Of a DNA stretch of 64,000 nucleotides, positions 55,981-64,000 are shown piece after piece. Within the stretch, counting starts at the first letter, position 1, and each line of letters starts with the position of its first letter. The translations under genes and the position numbers were made by a program. Below the pieces are notes generated by a model. It ran no database searches. It saw only the letters and a program-made list of their open reading frames with translations, and was not told where the DNA came from. The stretch comes from Porphyromonadaceae bacterium COT-184 OH4590 (lineage in GTDB: Bacteria; Bacteroidota; Bacteroidia; Bacteroidales; Paludibacteraceae): the NCBI GenBank assembly GCA_000768855.1, contig JRAN01000001.1, forward strand, positions 62,224 to 126,223, read 5' to 3'.

Positions 55981-57657
55981 ATGGAGCAGTTTATCGCACA
56001 ATTTCAGGTAGGTAGTGTAGCTTATACCATTCTATTATATGCGGCAGTTATAGCCTTAGGTATAACACTTGGTAAAATTAAAGTTTTTGGTATCTCCATA
56101 GGGGTAACTTTTGTTCTTTTTGCCGGTATCATAGCCGGGCATTTCGGTTTTGAGCTTGAACATTCGGTATCGCACTTTGTCAAGGAGTTTGGGCTTATTC
56201 TTTTTGTCTTTACCATTGGCTTGCAGGTAGGACCGTCGTTTTTTTCGTCATTCAAAAAAGATGGGATGCAGATGAATATGCTCGCTACCGCTCTTATACT
56301 GCTTAATGTGGTAGTTGTTGTGGCTCTGTATTTCATATTTTTCCCAAAAGTGTCGATGCCATCTCTTACCGGTGTTATGTCGGGTGCGGTAACCAATACA
56401 CCAGGACTTGGGGCAGCACAAGAGGCTCTACGTCAGCTTTTTGAAGCAGGTAAAATAGATTCAATGCCACAGATAGCCTTGGGTTATGCAGTGGCTTATC
56501 CTTTTGGTGTTTTAGGGATAATATTGGCAATGATACTGATACGTTTTATGTTCAAAATAGATTTGAATAAAGAAAACCAGCAACTAATAGAAAGTCATAG
56601 TTCCTCACAAGAGAAACCCGACCCTTTTTCGGTAGTTTTTACAAGTAAAGTTCTTAGTGGCAAGACTATAGAGGATATCCGTACACTTATAGGCAGGCAG
56701 TTTATCATATCTCGTTTGAAACGCGATAATCAATATTTTACACCTCATGCCGATACTATTCTTCACCCTAATGATATTTTGAAGATAGTTTCTTCGGTTG
56801 CTGATGAAGAGGCAATAGTGTCGTTTATGGGACAAAAGACTGATATAGACTGGCAAGAATCTGAGACGGTGCTTGTGTCGCGACGCATACGGGTAACTCG
56901 CGATAATATCAATGGCAAGACTTTGGCAAAACTTCGTCTCCATTCGATTTACAACGTCAATGTTACCCGTGTAAACCGTTCCGGTATTGATCTTATGGCA
57001 ATGCCAAACCTTGCCTTGCAAGTGGGCGACCGTGTAATGGTAGTAGGCGAAAAAAACGATATTGCTCGTGTAGAACGCCTTTTGGGCAACACTCTTAAAA
57101 AACTCAACGAACCGCCTATTGCTACCATTTTTACAGGTATAGTGCTTGGTATTATCTTTGGCTCTATTCCATTTACTTTCCCAGGTATTCCGATGCCTGT
57201 AAAGCTTGGATTGGCAGGCGGTCCGCTTATAGTAGCTATCCTTATCGGCAGATTCGGACACCGCTTTAGTATGGTTACATACACAACGCAAAGTGCCAAC
57301 CTGATGCTTCGCGAGGTGGGTATTTCGCTATTTTTGGCGAGCGTGGGAATAGAGGCAGGTAAGAGTTTTTTCGAAACGGTAATATCGTCCAATGGCTTGA
57401 TGTGGCTTGGCTTTGGGGCACTTATAACGTTTATTCCGATGATGGTAATAGGTATATTTGCTCGTAAAAAGATGAAAATGAACTACTTCTCGATTATGGG
57501 ACTTATGGCGGGAGCATCTACCGACCCTCCTGCGTTAGCCTACGCCAATGCTATAGCCCCCAACGACGAACCGGCTGTAGCTTACTCAACGGTCTATCCG
57601 CTTACAATGTTCCTTAGAATATTGATAGCACAGCTGTTGATATTGATTTTTATTTGA
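55981..57657 (+). CDS. AspT/YidE/YbjL-family putative transporter
   Basis: A 558-residue inner-membrane protein with two homologous TM halves (about 1-180 and 380-558) separated by two RCK_C (TrkA-C) domains, seen at DPFSVVFTSKVLSGKTIEDI and ESETVLVSRRIRVTR. Each half repeats GAVTNTPGLGAAQEAL or GASTDPPALAYANAI. Known members are aspartate:alanine or succinate exchangers; here the substrate is unknown. The RCK domains suggest control by a ligand. Single gene, 88 bp after era. Confidence 0.88.
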   Translation: MEQFIAQFQVGSVAYTILLYAAVIALGITLGKIKVFGISIGVTFVLFAGIIAGHFGFELEHSVSHFVKEFGLILFVFTIGLQVGPSFFSSFKKDGMQMNMLATALILLNVVVVVALYFIFFPKVSMPSLTGVMSGAVTNTPGLGAAQEALRQLFEAGKIDSMPQIALGYAVAYPFGVLGIILAMILIRFMFKIDLNKENQQLIESHSSSQEKPDPFSVVFTSKVLSGKTIEDIRTLIGRQFIISRLKRDNQYFTPHADTILHPNDILKIVSSVADEEAIVSFMGQKTDIDWQESETVLVSRRIRVTRDNINGKTLAKLRLHSIYNVNVTRVNRSGIDLMAMPNLALQVGDRVMVVGEKNDIARVERLLGNTLKKLNEPPIATIFTGIVLGIIFGSIPFTFPGIPMPVKLGLAGGPLIVAILIGRFGHRFSMVTYTTQSANLMLREVGISLFLASVGIEAGKSFFETVISSNGLMWLGFGALITFIPMMVIGIFARKKMKMNYFSIMGLMAGASTDPPALAYANAIAPNDEPAVAYSTVYPLTMFLRILIAQLLILIFI

Positions 57658-57725
57658 TAATAAGATAGTTAGATGTTTTTTTGAATAACATTATAATGTG
57701 ATAAAAATTTGACTATCCGATAAAA

Positions 57726-57839
57726 ATGAAAAAAATTGCAGGTAAAAAATTTAAAATAATAACAATTGATAAAATTATTGATTTGGCTAAGACCCCAAAA
57801 CATTATGAGGTAAAAGATAAAATTTTTGAAATATTTTAA
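57726..57839 (+). CDS. Possible 37-residue small protein
   Basis: ATG at 57726, stop at 57837. Sequence starts MKKIAGKKFKIITIDK and continues with TPKHYEVKDKIFEIF: charged, with normal-looking codons and an amphipathic pattern. It lies in the 377-bp gap before pckA. It matches no family I know and has no clear promoter; it may be a chance frame or a remnant. Confidence 0.25.
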   Translation: MKKIAGKKFKIITIDKIIDLAKTPKHYEVKDKIFEIF

Positions 57840-57958
57840 CTTATTGTAGCTTGTCAAGACCATTGTAATACTCTAAATAGTGGCTATTATAATACATTAT
57901 CAAAAAATAAAAAGTAGAAAATTGCAACTATAACATAAAAAATATTACTAACTTTGTT

Positions 57959-57966
57959 AGTCGTTT
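57959..57966 (+). promoter_or_regulatory. -7 element of pckA
   Basis: TAACTTTG, 69 bp before the pckA start. No good -33. Confidence 0.5.
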
Positions 57967-58034
57967 TTCTATTAATCAATTTTGTATAAAAAAATATTAA
58001 TATATAGCATTAAATAATTAATTTTTATGAGTTT

Positions 58035-59642
58035 ATGAAAAAATTGGATTTGTCAAAGTATGGTATTATAGGAGCTACAGAGGTAGTCTATAATCCCTCT
58101 TACGAGGTTCTCTATGAAGAGGAGATTTCCCCTAATTTGAAAGGCTTTGAACGTGGACAGCTTACCGAGCTTGGAGCCGTCAATGTTATGACCGGAATAT
58201 ATACGGGGCGTTCGCCTAAGGATAAGTTTTTTGTAATGGATGATGTGTCAAAAGATACTGTTTGGTGGACAACCCCCGAATATCCTAATGACAACAAACC
58301 CATTTGCAAAGATACGTGGAAGGCTCTCAAAAAGATAGCCACCGATGAGATGTCGGGCAAAAAGCTCTATGTGGTTGATGCCTTTTGCGGAGCCAATGCA
58401 AACACTAGGTTGAAGCTACGCTTTATAATGGAGGTGGCGTGGCAGGCTCACTTTGTCAAAAATATGTTTATCCGCCCCACCGATGAGGAACTCGAAAACT
58501 TCGGCAAACCCGATTTTGTAATACTCACAGCATCAAAGGCTAAGGTCGAAAATTATAAAGAACTCGGCTTAAACTCTGAGACAGCTATTGCCTTTAATCT
58601 CGAAGAGAAAGAGCAGATAATACTCAACACTTGGTATGGAGGAGAGATGAAAAAAGGGATGTTCTCTTATATGAACTACCTATTGCCCTTACGCGGTATT
58701 GCGTCGATGCATTGCTCTGCAAACACCGACCTTGACGGCAATCACACAGCTATATTTTTCGGACTATCGGGTACTGGCAAGACTACACTATCGACCGACC
58801 CCAAACGACTGCTCATAGGCGACGACGAACACGGTTGGGACGACGATGGAGTATTTAATTTCGAGGGTGGTTGTTATGCCAAGGTTATCAATCTGAGTCA
58901 AGAGGCTGAGCCTGATATTTACAATGCTATACGTCGCAATGCTCTTTTGGAGAATGTAACAGTCGATGCCAACGGTAAAATTGACTTTCATGACCAGAGT
59001 GTTACCGAAAATACACGTGTAAGTTATCCGATACACCATATCAAAAATATTGTTCGTCCCGTTTCGAAGGCAGGAGCAGCCGAAAAGGTAATATTTCTTA
59101 CAGCCGATGCTTTTGGAGTATTGCCTCCGGTATCAATTCTTTCGCCCGAACAGACACAATACTACTTCCTTAGCGGTTTTACAGCCAAACTTGCAGGCAC
59201 AGAACGTGGTATTACAGAGCCAACACCTACTTTTTCGGCTTGTTTTGGTGCTGCCTTTTTGTCGCTACACCCGACCAAATACGGAGAAGAGTTGGTAAAA
59301 CGTATGAAACAGTCCGGAGCTAAGGCATATCTGGTTAATACAGGCTGGAACGGCACAGGCAAACGTATCTCTATCAAAGATACCCGTCGCATAATAGATG
59401 CCATCATTGACGGTTCTATAGATAATATGCCAACAGATAAGATACCATATTTTGACTTGGAAATACCGACAGAGCTACATGATGTTGACACTAATGTACT
59501 TGATCCTCGCAATACTTATGCCGATAAGGCAGAATGGGATAAAAAGGCAAAAGATTTGGCAGGACGATTTATAAAGAATTTTGAGAAATTTACAGGCAAC
59601 GATTTGGGTAAATCGCTTGTAAGTGCCGGACCTAAGCTATAA
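58035..59642 (+). CDS. pckA: Phosphoenolpyruvate carboxykinase (ATP)
   Basis: Interconverts oxaloacetate plus ATP and PEP plus CO2. 535 residues; P-loop GLSGTGKTT at 243-251, the metal-binding [11 protein letters not shown] from 262, and [11 protein letters not shown] near the C-terminus. In anaerobic Bacteroidales it usually runs toward CO2 fixation to oxaloacetate for succinate or propionate formation; direction here is inferred. Single gene with terminator. Confidence 0.97.
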   Translation: MKKLDLSKYGIIGATEVVYNPSYEVLYEEEISPNLKGFERGQLTELGAVNVMTGIYTGRSPKDKFFVMDDVSKDTVWWTTPEYPNDNKPICKDTWKALKKIATDEMSGKKLYVVDAFCGANANTRLKLRFIMEVAWQAHFVKNMFIRPTDEELENFGKPDFVILTASKAKVENYKELGLNSETAIAFNLEEKEQIILNTWYGGEMKKGMFSYMNYLLPLRGIASMHCSANTDLDGNHTAIFFGLSGTGKTTLSTDPKRLLIGDDEHGWDDDGVFNFEGGCYAKVINLSQEAEPDIYNAIRRNALLENVTVDANGKIDFHDQSVTENTRVSYPIHHIKNIVRPVSKAGAAEKVIFLTADAFGVLPPVSILSPEQTQYYFLSGFTAKLAGTERGITEPTPTFSACFGAAFLSLHPTKYGEELVKRMKQSGAKAYLVNTGWNGTGKRISIKDTRRIIDAIIDGSIDNMPTDKIPYFDLEIPTELHDVDTNVLDPRNTYADKAEWDKKAKDLAGRFIKNFEKFTGNDLGKSLVSAGPKL

Positions 59643-59684
59643 AAACAGCTATTACTGTACGATAAAAGTTTTTGATTAATATAG

Positions 59685-59733
59685 AACAACAGGGCTGACT
59701 TCATTTAGAAGTTCAACTCTGTTGTTTGATTTT
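59685..59733 (+). terminator. Terminator of pckA
   Basis: AACAACAG (59685-59692) pairs with CTGTTGTT (59719-59726), with an inner ACTTC-ATTTA-GAAGT stem, followed by T-rich sequence. The rest of the 320-bp gap to serS holds only the serS promoter. Confidence 0.8.
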
Positions 59734-59873
59734 TGCTCTTCCGAACATGGTTGACCCCGGATTACGCGATAGTAGCTTTGACACACTTAATAATTGATGA
59801 CATATCGGACAGTACTTACATTTTTTATAATGCGGAATATGCGACTAACGAAATCTTTATCGAAAAAATGTAC

Positions 59874-59881
59874 TAACTTTG
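59874..59881 (+). promoter_or_regulatory. -7 element of serS
   Basis: TAACTTTG followed by C, 82 bp before serS. Confidence 0.55.
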
Positions 59882-59962
59882 CAAGTTGTTTTTTTAAAAA
59901 AAAAATTTTACGACAAAATATTTTTGCTCAAATAAATTTATAACATCAAAACTTTCGTAAAT

Positions 59963-61237
59963 ATGCTTATAATTAAGAATATAATAGATAACCGCGATTC
60001 TGTAATCAGAGGACTGCTCAAAAAACATTTTCATAATGCCGAGCAAATAATAGAACAAATTATAAACACCGATATTGAGCGTCGCAATATACAAAAAGAA
60101 CTTGACACCAACCTTGCCGCACAGAACAAGATAGCGAAGCAGATAGGTGCACTTATGGCACAGGGCAAACGCGATGAGGCGGAGGTAGCCAAGGCTCAAA
60201 CCTCTCAATACAAAGAGCATGGCAAACTCCTTGCCGACAAGCTTGCCGAATACGAAAACAACCTGAAAGAACTACTCTGGCAGGTTCCCAATATTCCGCA
60301 CGATAGTGTCCCCGAAGGACGTACTGCCGAAGACAACAGGGTAGAGCGTTCGGGTGGAGAGATACCTACAATGACTGAAGATGCCTTGCCTCATTGGGAT
60401 TTGGCAAAGCGTTACGACCTTATCGACTTTGAACTTGGTGTAAAGATAACAGGTGCGGGTTTTCCTGTCTATAAGGGCAAAGGAGCAAGGCTTCAGAGAG
60501 CGTTGATTAACTTCTTCCTCGACGAGGCTCGCAATGCAGGTTATCTGGAAGTAGAGCCTCCTTATTTGGTTAATGCCGATTCGGGTTATGGTACGGGGCA
60601 ATTGCCCGACAAAGAGGGGCAGATGTACCACGTCACAGCGGACGACCTATATTTGATACCGACCGCCGAGATACCCGTTACCAATATTTTTCGTGATGTG
60701 ATACTGCAGGAGAAGGATTTGCCTCAATGTCTTACTGCCTACTCGGCTTGTTTCCGTCGTGAGGCAGGTTCGTATGGCAAAGATGTACGCGGACTTAATC
60801 GTCTGCATCAGTTCAATAAAGTAGAGATAGTACGTGTGGACACTCCCAAACATTCATACCAAAGCCTCGATGAGATGGTGTTTTACGTCGAAAAGCTCAT
60901 TGGTAAACTACAACTTCCATATCGTATTCTACGCTTATGTGGTGGTGATATATCATTTACATCGAGTCTAACATTTGATTTTGAGGTATATTCGGCTGCC
61001 CAAAAGCGCTGGCTTGAAGTGTCGTCGGTATCGAACTTCGAAAGCTATCAGGCAAATCGCCTCAAATGCCGTTACAAAACTACAGAGGGTAAAATCGAGC
61101 TATGCCATACACTCAACGGTAGTGCTTTAGCTTTACCGCGAATAATAGCCGCCCTGCTTGAAAACAATCAAACCCCGCAGGGTATAAAGATACCCAAGGC
61201 ACTTGTACCTTATTGTGGTTTTGAGTGGATTGATTAG
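59963..61237 (+). CDS. serS: Serine-tRNA ligase
   Basis: Charges tRNA-Ser (and tRNA-Sec where present). 424 residues: N-terminal long coiled-coil arm (about 30-100), class II core with AEIPVTN, motif 2 ACFRREAGSYGKDVRGLNR, and motif 3 with NGSALALPRIIAALLENNQT. Full length. Its 3' end overlaps the convergent glycosyltransferase stop by 4 bp, so there is no room for a separate terminator between them. Confidence 0.97.
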   Translation: MLIIKNIIDNRDSVIRGLLKKHFHNAEQIIEQIINTDIERRNIQKELDTNLAAQNKIAKQIGALMAQGKRDEAEVAKAQTSQYKEHGKLLADKLAEYENNLKELLWQVPNIPHDSVPEGRTAEDNRVERSGGEIPTMTEDALPHWDLAKRYDLIDFELGVKITGAGFPVYKGKGARLQRALINFFLDEARNAGYLEVEPPYLVNADSGYGTGQLPDKEGQMYHVTADDLYLIPTAEIPVTNIFRDVILQEKDLPQCLTAYSACFRREAGSYGKDVRGLNRLHQFNKVEIVRVDTPKHSYQSLDEMVFYVEKLIGKLQLPYRILRLCGGDISFTSSLTFDFEVYSAAQKRWLEVSSVSNFESYQANRLKCRYKTTEGKIELCHTLNGSALALPRIIAALLENNQTPQGIKIPKALVPYCGFEWID

Positions 61238-62289
61238 AAATTATCAATGATTTGTTTTGCAGTAGTTTTATAATTATACTTATCGATAAGAGATTGTTTG
61301 TCTATACTTTGTTTTTGTATGTTTTGTATTTTTGATTTTAAATCGGTACAATCACAATTTTTAAAAAAGGTAACAGGTAGATTGGCATAAATTTCTTTGA
61401 ATACATCAATGTCGGATAATATTACAGGTGTATCCAAATACAATGCTTCTAGAGGAGGGATACCAAAACCCTCATATCTGGAAGGTTGTATCAGTGCCTC
61501 TGAGTTTGAAATTATGGAATAAAGGTGTTCATTACTTTTGATTCTGCCCGATAATATTATATTTTTGTTCGAACTCATCTTTTTATAGTTTTTCTTGTCG
61601 GCAGTTTTTAATCCTTTTACGTCTCCAACAATTATTAGTTTCTTATCTAATTCTACCAAGGCATCTAATAATATGTCTAATCCTTTATGTCTCTTTATGT
61701 TACCTATGTATAATAAGTATTTGAAATCATATTTGCAACTATGTTTTTTTCTGTCAAATTTTAGTAAATCTACATTAATACCATTATATGCTACTATTAT
61801 TTCTTTATTTGTTTTATAGTGCTTTTTGATTCTTTCTTTTGTGAATTGAGATACTGTAAATATTTTTTTAACTTTTTTGATAGCTCTTTTAAGGCTTATA
61901 TACCGTATAAAGCGTCCTATTGTTCCGGAGAAATCTTTGTAATCTAAAAATACAACATCATGTATTGTAAAATACACAGGTATATTAATCCCTAATGGAA
62001 TATTAAAATTTGGAGAAAAAAATATGTCGCAATCATTAACTGCTTTTGTAGGAAAACATAATAATTCTTTTATGGAAAAAATGGGAGCATCATATTCTAT
62101 TATTTGACAATTAGTTTTGTCTATATCCAGTTCTTCTTGTATAATATCCCTTTTGCCTATTAATATCCATTGATAATTGCTTAATTGCAACCAATATATT
62201 AAAATGTTTTTTAGATAGGTACCTATGCCGCTTTTTTGTAACATTCTGCAATCTACGGCAATTCTTTTTATTTTAGTATTTTCTCCCAT
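61234..62289 (-). CDS. Glycosyltransferase family 4
   Basis: A 351-residue GT-B-fold sugar transferase, retaining type. N-terminal domain IAVDCRMLQKSGIGTYLKNI; C-terminal nucleotide-sugar domain with YLLYIGNIKRHKGLDILLDA, ALIQPSRYEGFGIPPLEALY and PVILSD. The glutamates of SRYEGFGIPPLEA are the family motif. It is the last gene of the polysaccharide locus in this direction and overlaps the upstream GT by 22 bp. Donor and acceptor unknown. Confidence 0.92.
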   Translation of the reverse strand: MGENTKIKRIAVDCRMLQKSGIGTYLKNILIYWLQLSNYQWILIGKRDIIQEELDIDKTNCQIIEYDAPIFSIKELLCFPTKAVNDCDIFFSPNFNIPLGINIPVYFTIHDVVFLDYKDFSGTIGRFIRYISLKRAIKKVKKIFTVSQFTKERIKKHYKTNKEIIVAYNGINVDLLKFDRKKHSCKYDFKYLLYIGNIKRHKGLDILLDALVELDKKLIIVGDVKGLKTADKKNYKKMSSNKNIILSGRIKSNEHLYSIISNSEALIQPSRYEGFGIPPLEALYLDTPVILSDIDVFKEIYANLPVTFFKNCDCTDLKSKIQNIQKQSIDKQSLIDKYNYKTTAKQIIDNF

Positions 62290-63332
62290 AATTTTACAAT
62301 AGGTTTTAGTTCAAATTTTTTTGATGCAATTATAGCATTTGCCGAGTATTCTTGAATTAATGATGGATTTTGAGTAAGTTTATCAATAGCTTTTGATAGG
62401 GCAGTGGTATCATTTTTGAACACCAATAATCCTGTCTTCCCGTTTTCTACAATATCTCTGGGACCGGTTTCACAATCAAAACTGATTATAGGCAAGCCCA
62501 TATACATAGCTTCTATTAATACCAGTGGTAATCCCTCAAATCTTGATGACATCACATATATTGAGGCTTTTTTGTATATCTCTGTTATTTGCGAATTGGG
62601 CGGTAATATATCAACACTTTCGTTAAGATTATATTCGGCAATTTGTTTTTTTATATCTTTTTCTAATGTGCCTTCTCCTACAATTTTTAGTTGCCAGTTG
62701 TTGTTTTTACAACTACATTGTCTCCAAGCATCTATTAACATATCAAATCCTTTTTGTCTTTCAAATCTGCCTATGGATAGAATAACTTTTTCTTGTAAAG
62801 TTGCTTTTTCGTTGGATTCGATTGTAATAGGATTTGGAATTGTTATTACATTTTTTGCTTTGAATTTATTTTTAAATATGGTTGCATCTGTTTGTGTGAG
62901 TGTTACTATCTGACTTGAAAACATTGAAGCCAGCTTTCGAGCTAAAGGTGATGTGATGATATTCCAATTGATATTTGCATTAAAATGTTCCCATGTTATT
63001 ACTTTTACTTTTGTAAAAAAAGTAGCAGGAATACTCATTAACGACATGGCACTGCATACATCAATTACCTTGTTTATTTTATTTTTAGTTATTAAATGTT
63101 TGAGTTTTATTATATTGACTGGAAATCTCAAATAGATGTTGGTTTTAGGTTTGGAGCACAGGTAAAGAACATTGATTTTATTATCCAATTTAAAAAAAGG
63201 TTCTCCGCTGTTATGTATGGCAATAATTGTAACATTATAACCTATTTTTACCAACTCATTGGCTAATAAAGAAGTTATACGTTCTGTTCCTGCCGGTCGA
63301 TTTAATGAATTTATAACAAAAGCTATATTCAT
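62268..63332 (-). CDS. Glycosyltransferase family 4
   Basis: A 354-residue GT-B glycosyltransferase. MNIAFVINSLNRPAGTERIT is the usual N-terminus of the WaaG/GalNAc-transferase-like group; the C-terminal domain has ILSIGRFERQKGFDMLIDAW, SIYVMSSRFEGLPLVLIEAM and GLPIISFDCETGPRDIV. Start ATG overlaps the stop of the upstream GT2 gene (ATGA). It probably adds one sugar to a surface glycan. Confidence 0.93.
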   Translation of the reverse strand: MNIAFVINSLNRPAGTERITSLLANELVKIGYNVTIIAIHNSGEPFFKLDNKINVLYLCSKPKTNIYLRFPVNIIKLKHLITKNKINKVIDVCSAMSLMSIPATFFTKVKVITWEHFNANINWNIITSPLARKLASMFSSQIVTLTQTDATIFKNKFKAKNVITIPNPITIESNEKATLQEKVILSIGRFERQKGFDMLIDAWRQCSCKNNNWQLKIVGEGTLEKDIKKQIAEYNLNESVDILPPNSQITEIYKKASIYVMSSRFEGLPLVLIEAMYMGLPIISFDCETGPRDIVENGKTGLLVFKNDTTALSKAIDKLTQNPSLIQEYSANAIIASKKFELKPIVKLWEKILK

Positions 63333-64000
63333 ATATGAAGACGTATTTTAAGGATTAAATATTTTAAATAATTCAGTTTGAAAAAATGAGAACTCATTTT
63401 GTATATTTTACAGTTCAGCTTTAATAATGACTTTAATTTAAATATTTTATTTGTTTTTTGTATAAGATTTGAGCCTATTAAATTATTATTATGTTGTCTG
63501 TATAGTATTATACTTTCGGGTATATGTTTTATAATTCCTTTATGCTTGGCGACACTTAGAGCTATCCACCAATCGTGCATTATTGCGTAGTTTTGTATGG
63601 GTAGGATTATATCTTTTGTTCTTTTATTGAAAACCATTGTACAGCCTAATATTCTGTTTGCTACACAAAGAATGTCAGGGTTTCCGAATGTTGCGGGATT
63701 TTGTTTGGTGTGTAGGAATATCGATGGTATTATTATGTTTAGATTTTTGTCTACAACTTTGGCATCAGAGAATATCAGAACAGGTTTGTTCGGATTGTTC
63801 GATTCTATCTGTTTTATCTTATTGACGGATATTTCTACTTTATTGGGCAACCAAATATCATCTTGGTCTGCAATAAATATATATTCTCCTTTTGCTTTCG
63901 ATATTGCTGTTTCGAAATTTTTTATTACTCCCTTTCTTTTTTCGTTCCTTATTAGTATTATACGATTGTCTGCAAAAGAAGATACGATATTTGTTGTATT
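63329..64000 (-). CDS. Glycosyltransferase family 2, 5' end beyond window
   Basis: The frame runs open from the stop at 63329 to the window edge, so at least 224 residues. The GT-A motif FIADQDDIWLPNKVE (DxD-type metal site) lies near 63850, with IVSSFADNRIILIRNEKRKG before it. The TTG sometimes taken as start at 63850 is inside this motif. First visible gene of the locus, probably for O-antigen or capsule synthesis. Confidence 0.9.
   Translation of the reverse strand, partial: NTTNIVSSFADNRIILIRNEKRKGVIKNFETAISKAKGEYIFIADQDDIWLPNKVEISVNKIKQIESNNPNKPVLIFSDAKVVDKNLNIIIPSIFLHTKQNPATFGNPDILCVANRILGCTMVFNKRTKDIILPIQNYAIMHDWWIALSVAKHKGIIKHIPESIILYRQHNNNLIGSNLIQKTNKIFKLKSLLKLNCKIYKMSSHFFKLNYLKYLILKIRLHI

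Overview
The window is AT-rich DNA from the chromosome of a Bacteroidota bacterium, most likely order Bacteroidales. The evidence is a fused SecDF, a Bacteroidetes-type HU-like protein, GldJ and two proteins with type IX secretion (T9SS) C-terminal sorting domains, an LptD, an exbB-exbD-exbD-tonB cluster, a KOR/VOR-type 2-oxoacid:ferredoxin oxidoreductase and ATP-type PEP carboxykinase. Many genes are also preceded by the Bacteroidetes promoter (-33 TTTG or TTG, about 20 bp, -7 TAnnTTTG) and lack Shine-Dalgarno sites. I cannot name the genus. No rRNA, tRNA or CRISPR array was seen.

Layout. 1-6 kb: the 3' part of aspS, an LRR-like hypothetical, a 19-copy GC-rich 23-bp tandem array, an HU-like gene and gltX. 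6-12.6 kb: secDF, a U32 peptidase, an orphan DNA methyltransferase, a thioesterase and mtgA. 12.7-17.3 kb: a 1543-residue BspA/DUF285 surface protein. 17.7-22.8 kb: a PepSY membrane protein, the four-gene oxidoreductase operon and a BASS-like transporter. 23-33.3 kb: gldJ, asnS, a TPR protein, a stand-alone PurL-type amidotransferase with purC, a CofE-like protein, lgt, a DUF1877 protein and an ATP-grasp-like protein. 33.3-40 kb: a barrel protein, butyrate kinase, the TonB energising cluster and fmt. 40-47 kb: an untranslated stretch with its own promoter, a secreted two-repeat protein, an ECF sigma factor, a truncated uvrA, rplO-secY, a barrel protein, dapB and a MerR regulator. 47-61 kb: lptD, a FISUMP-domain protein, a decayed IS1595-type transposase, topA-era, an AspT/YidE transporter, pckA and serS. 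61-64 kb: three glycosyltransferases at the edge of a polysaccharide locus that continues past the window.

Most of this is housekeeping. Genes that work together: the vor/kor operon with pckA and butyrate kinase in anaerobic central metabolism; secDF and secY in export; lgt, gldJ, lptD and the barrel proteins in the outer envelope; gldJ with the two sorting-domain proteins in T9SS; ExbB/ExbD/TonB in powering outer-membrane uptake. The strongest oddities are (i) the 23-bp minisatellite beside the HU-like gene, (ii) a 5' uvrA fragment abutting an rplO-secY pair that has lost its usual spc-operon neighbours and has its own promoter and terminator, (iii) a free-standing amidotransferase matching the C-terminal domain of clostridial-type PurL, and (iv) a promoter-bearing non-coding stretch at 40.1-40.5 kb. 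I found no convincing new defence or multi-gene system.
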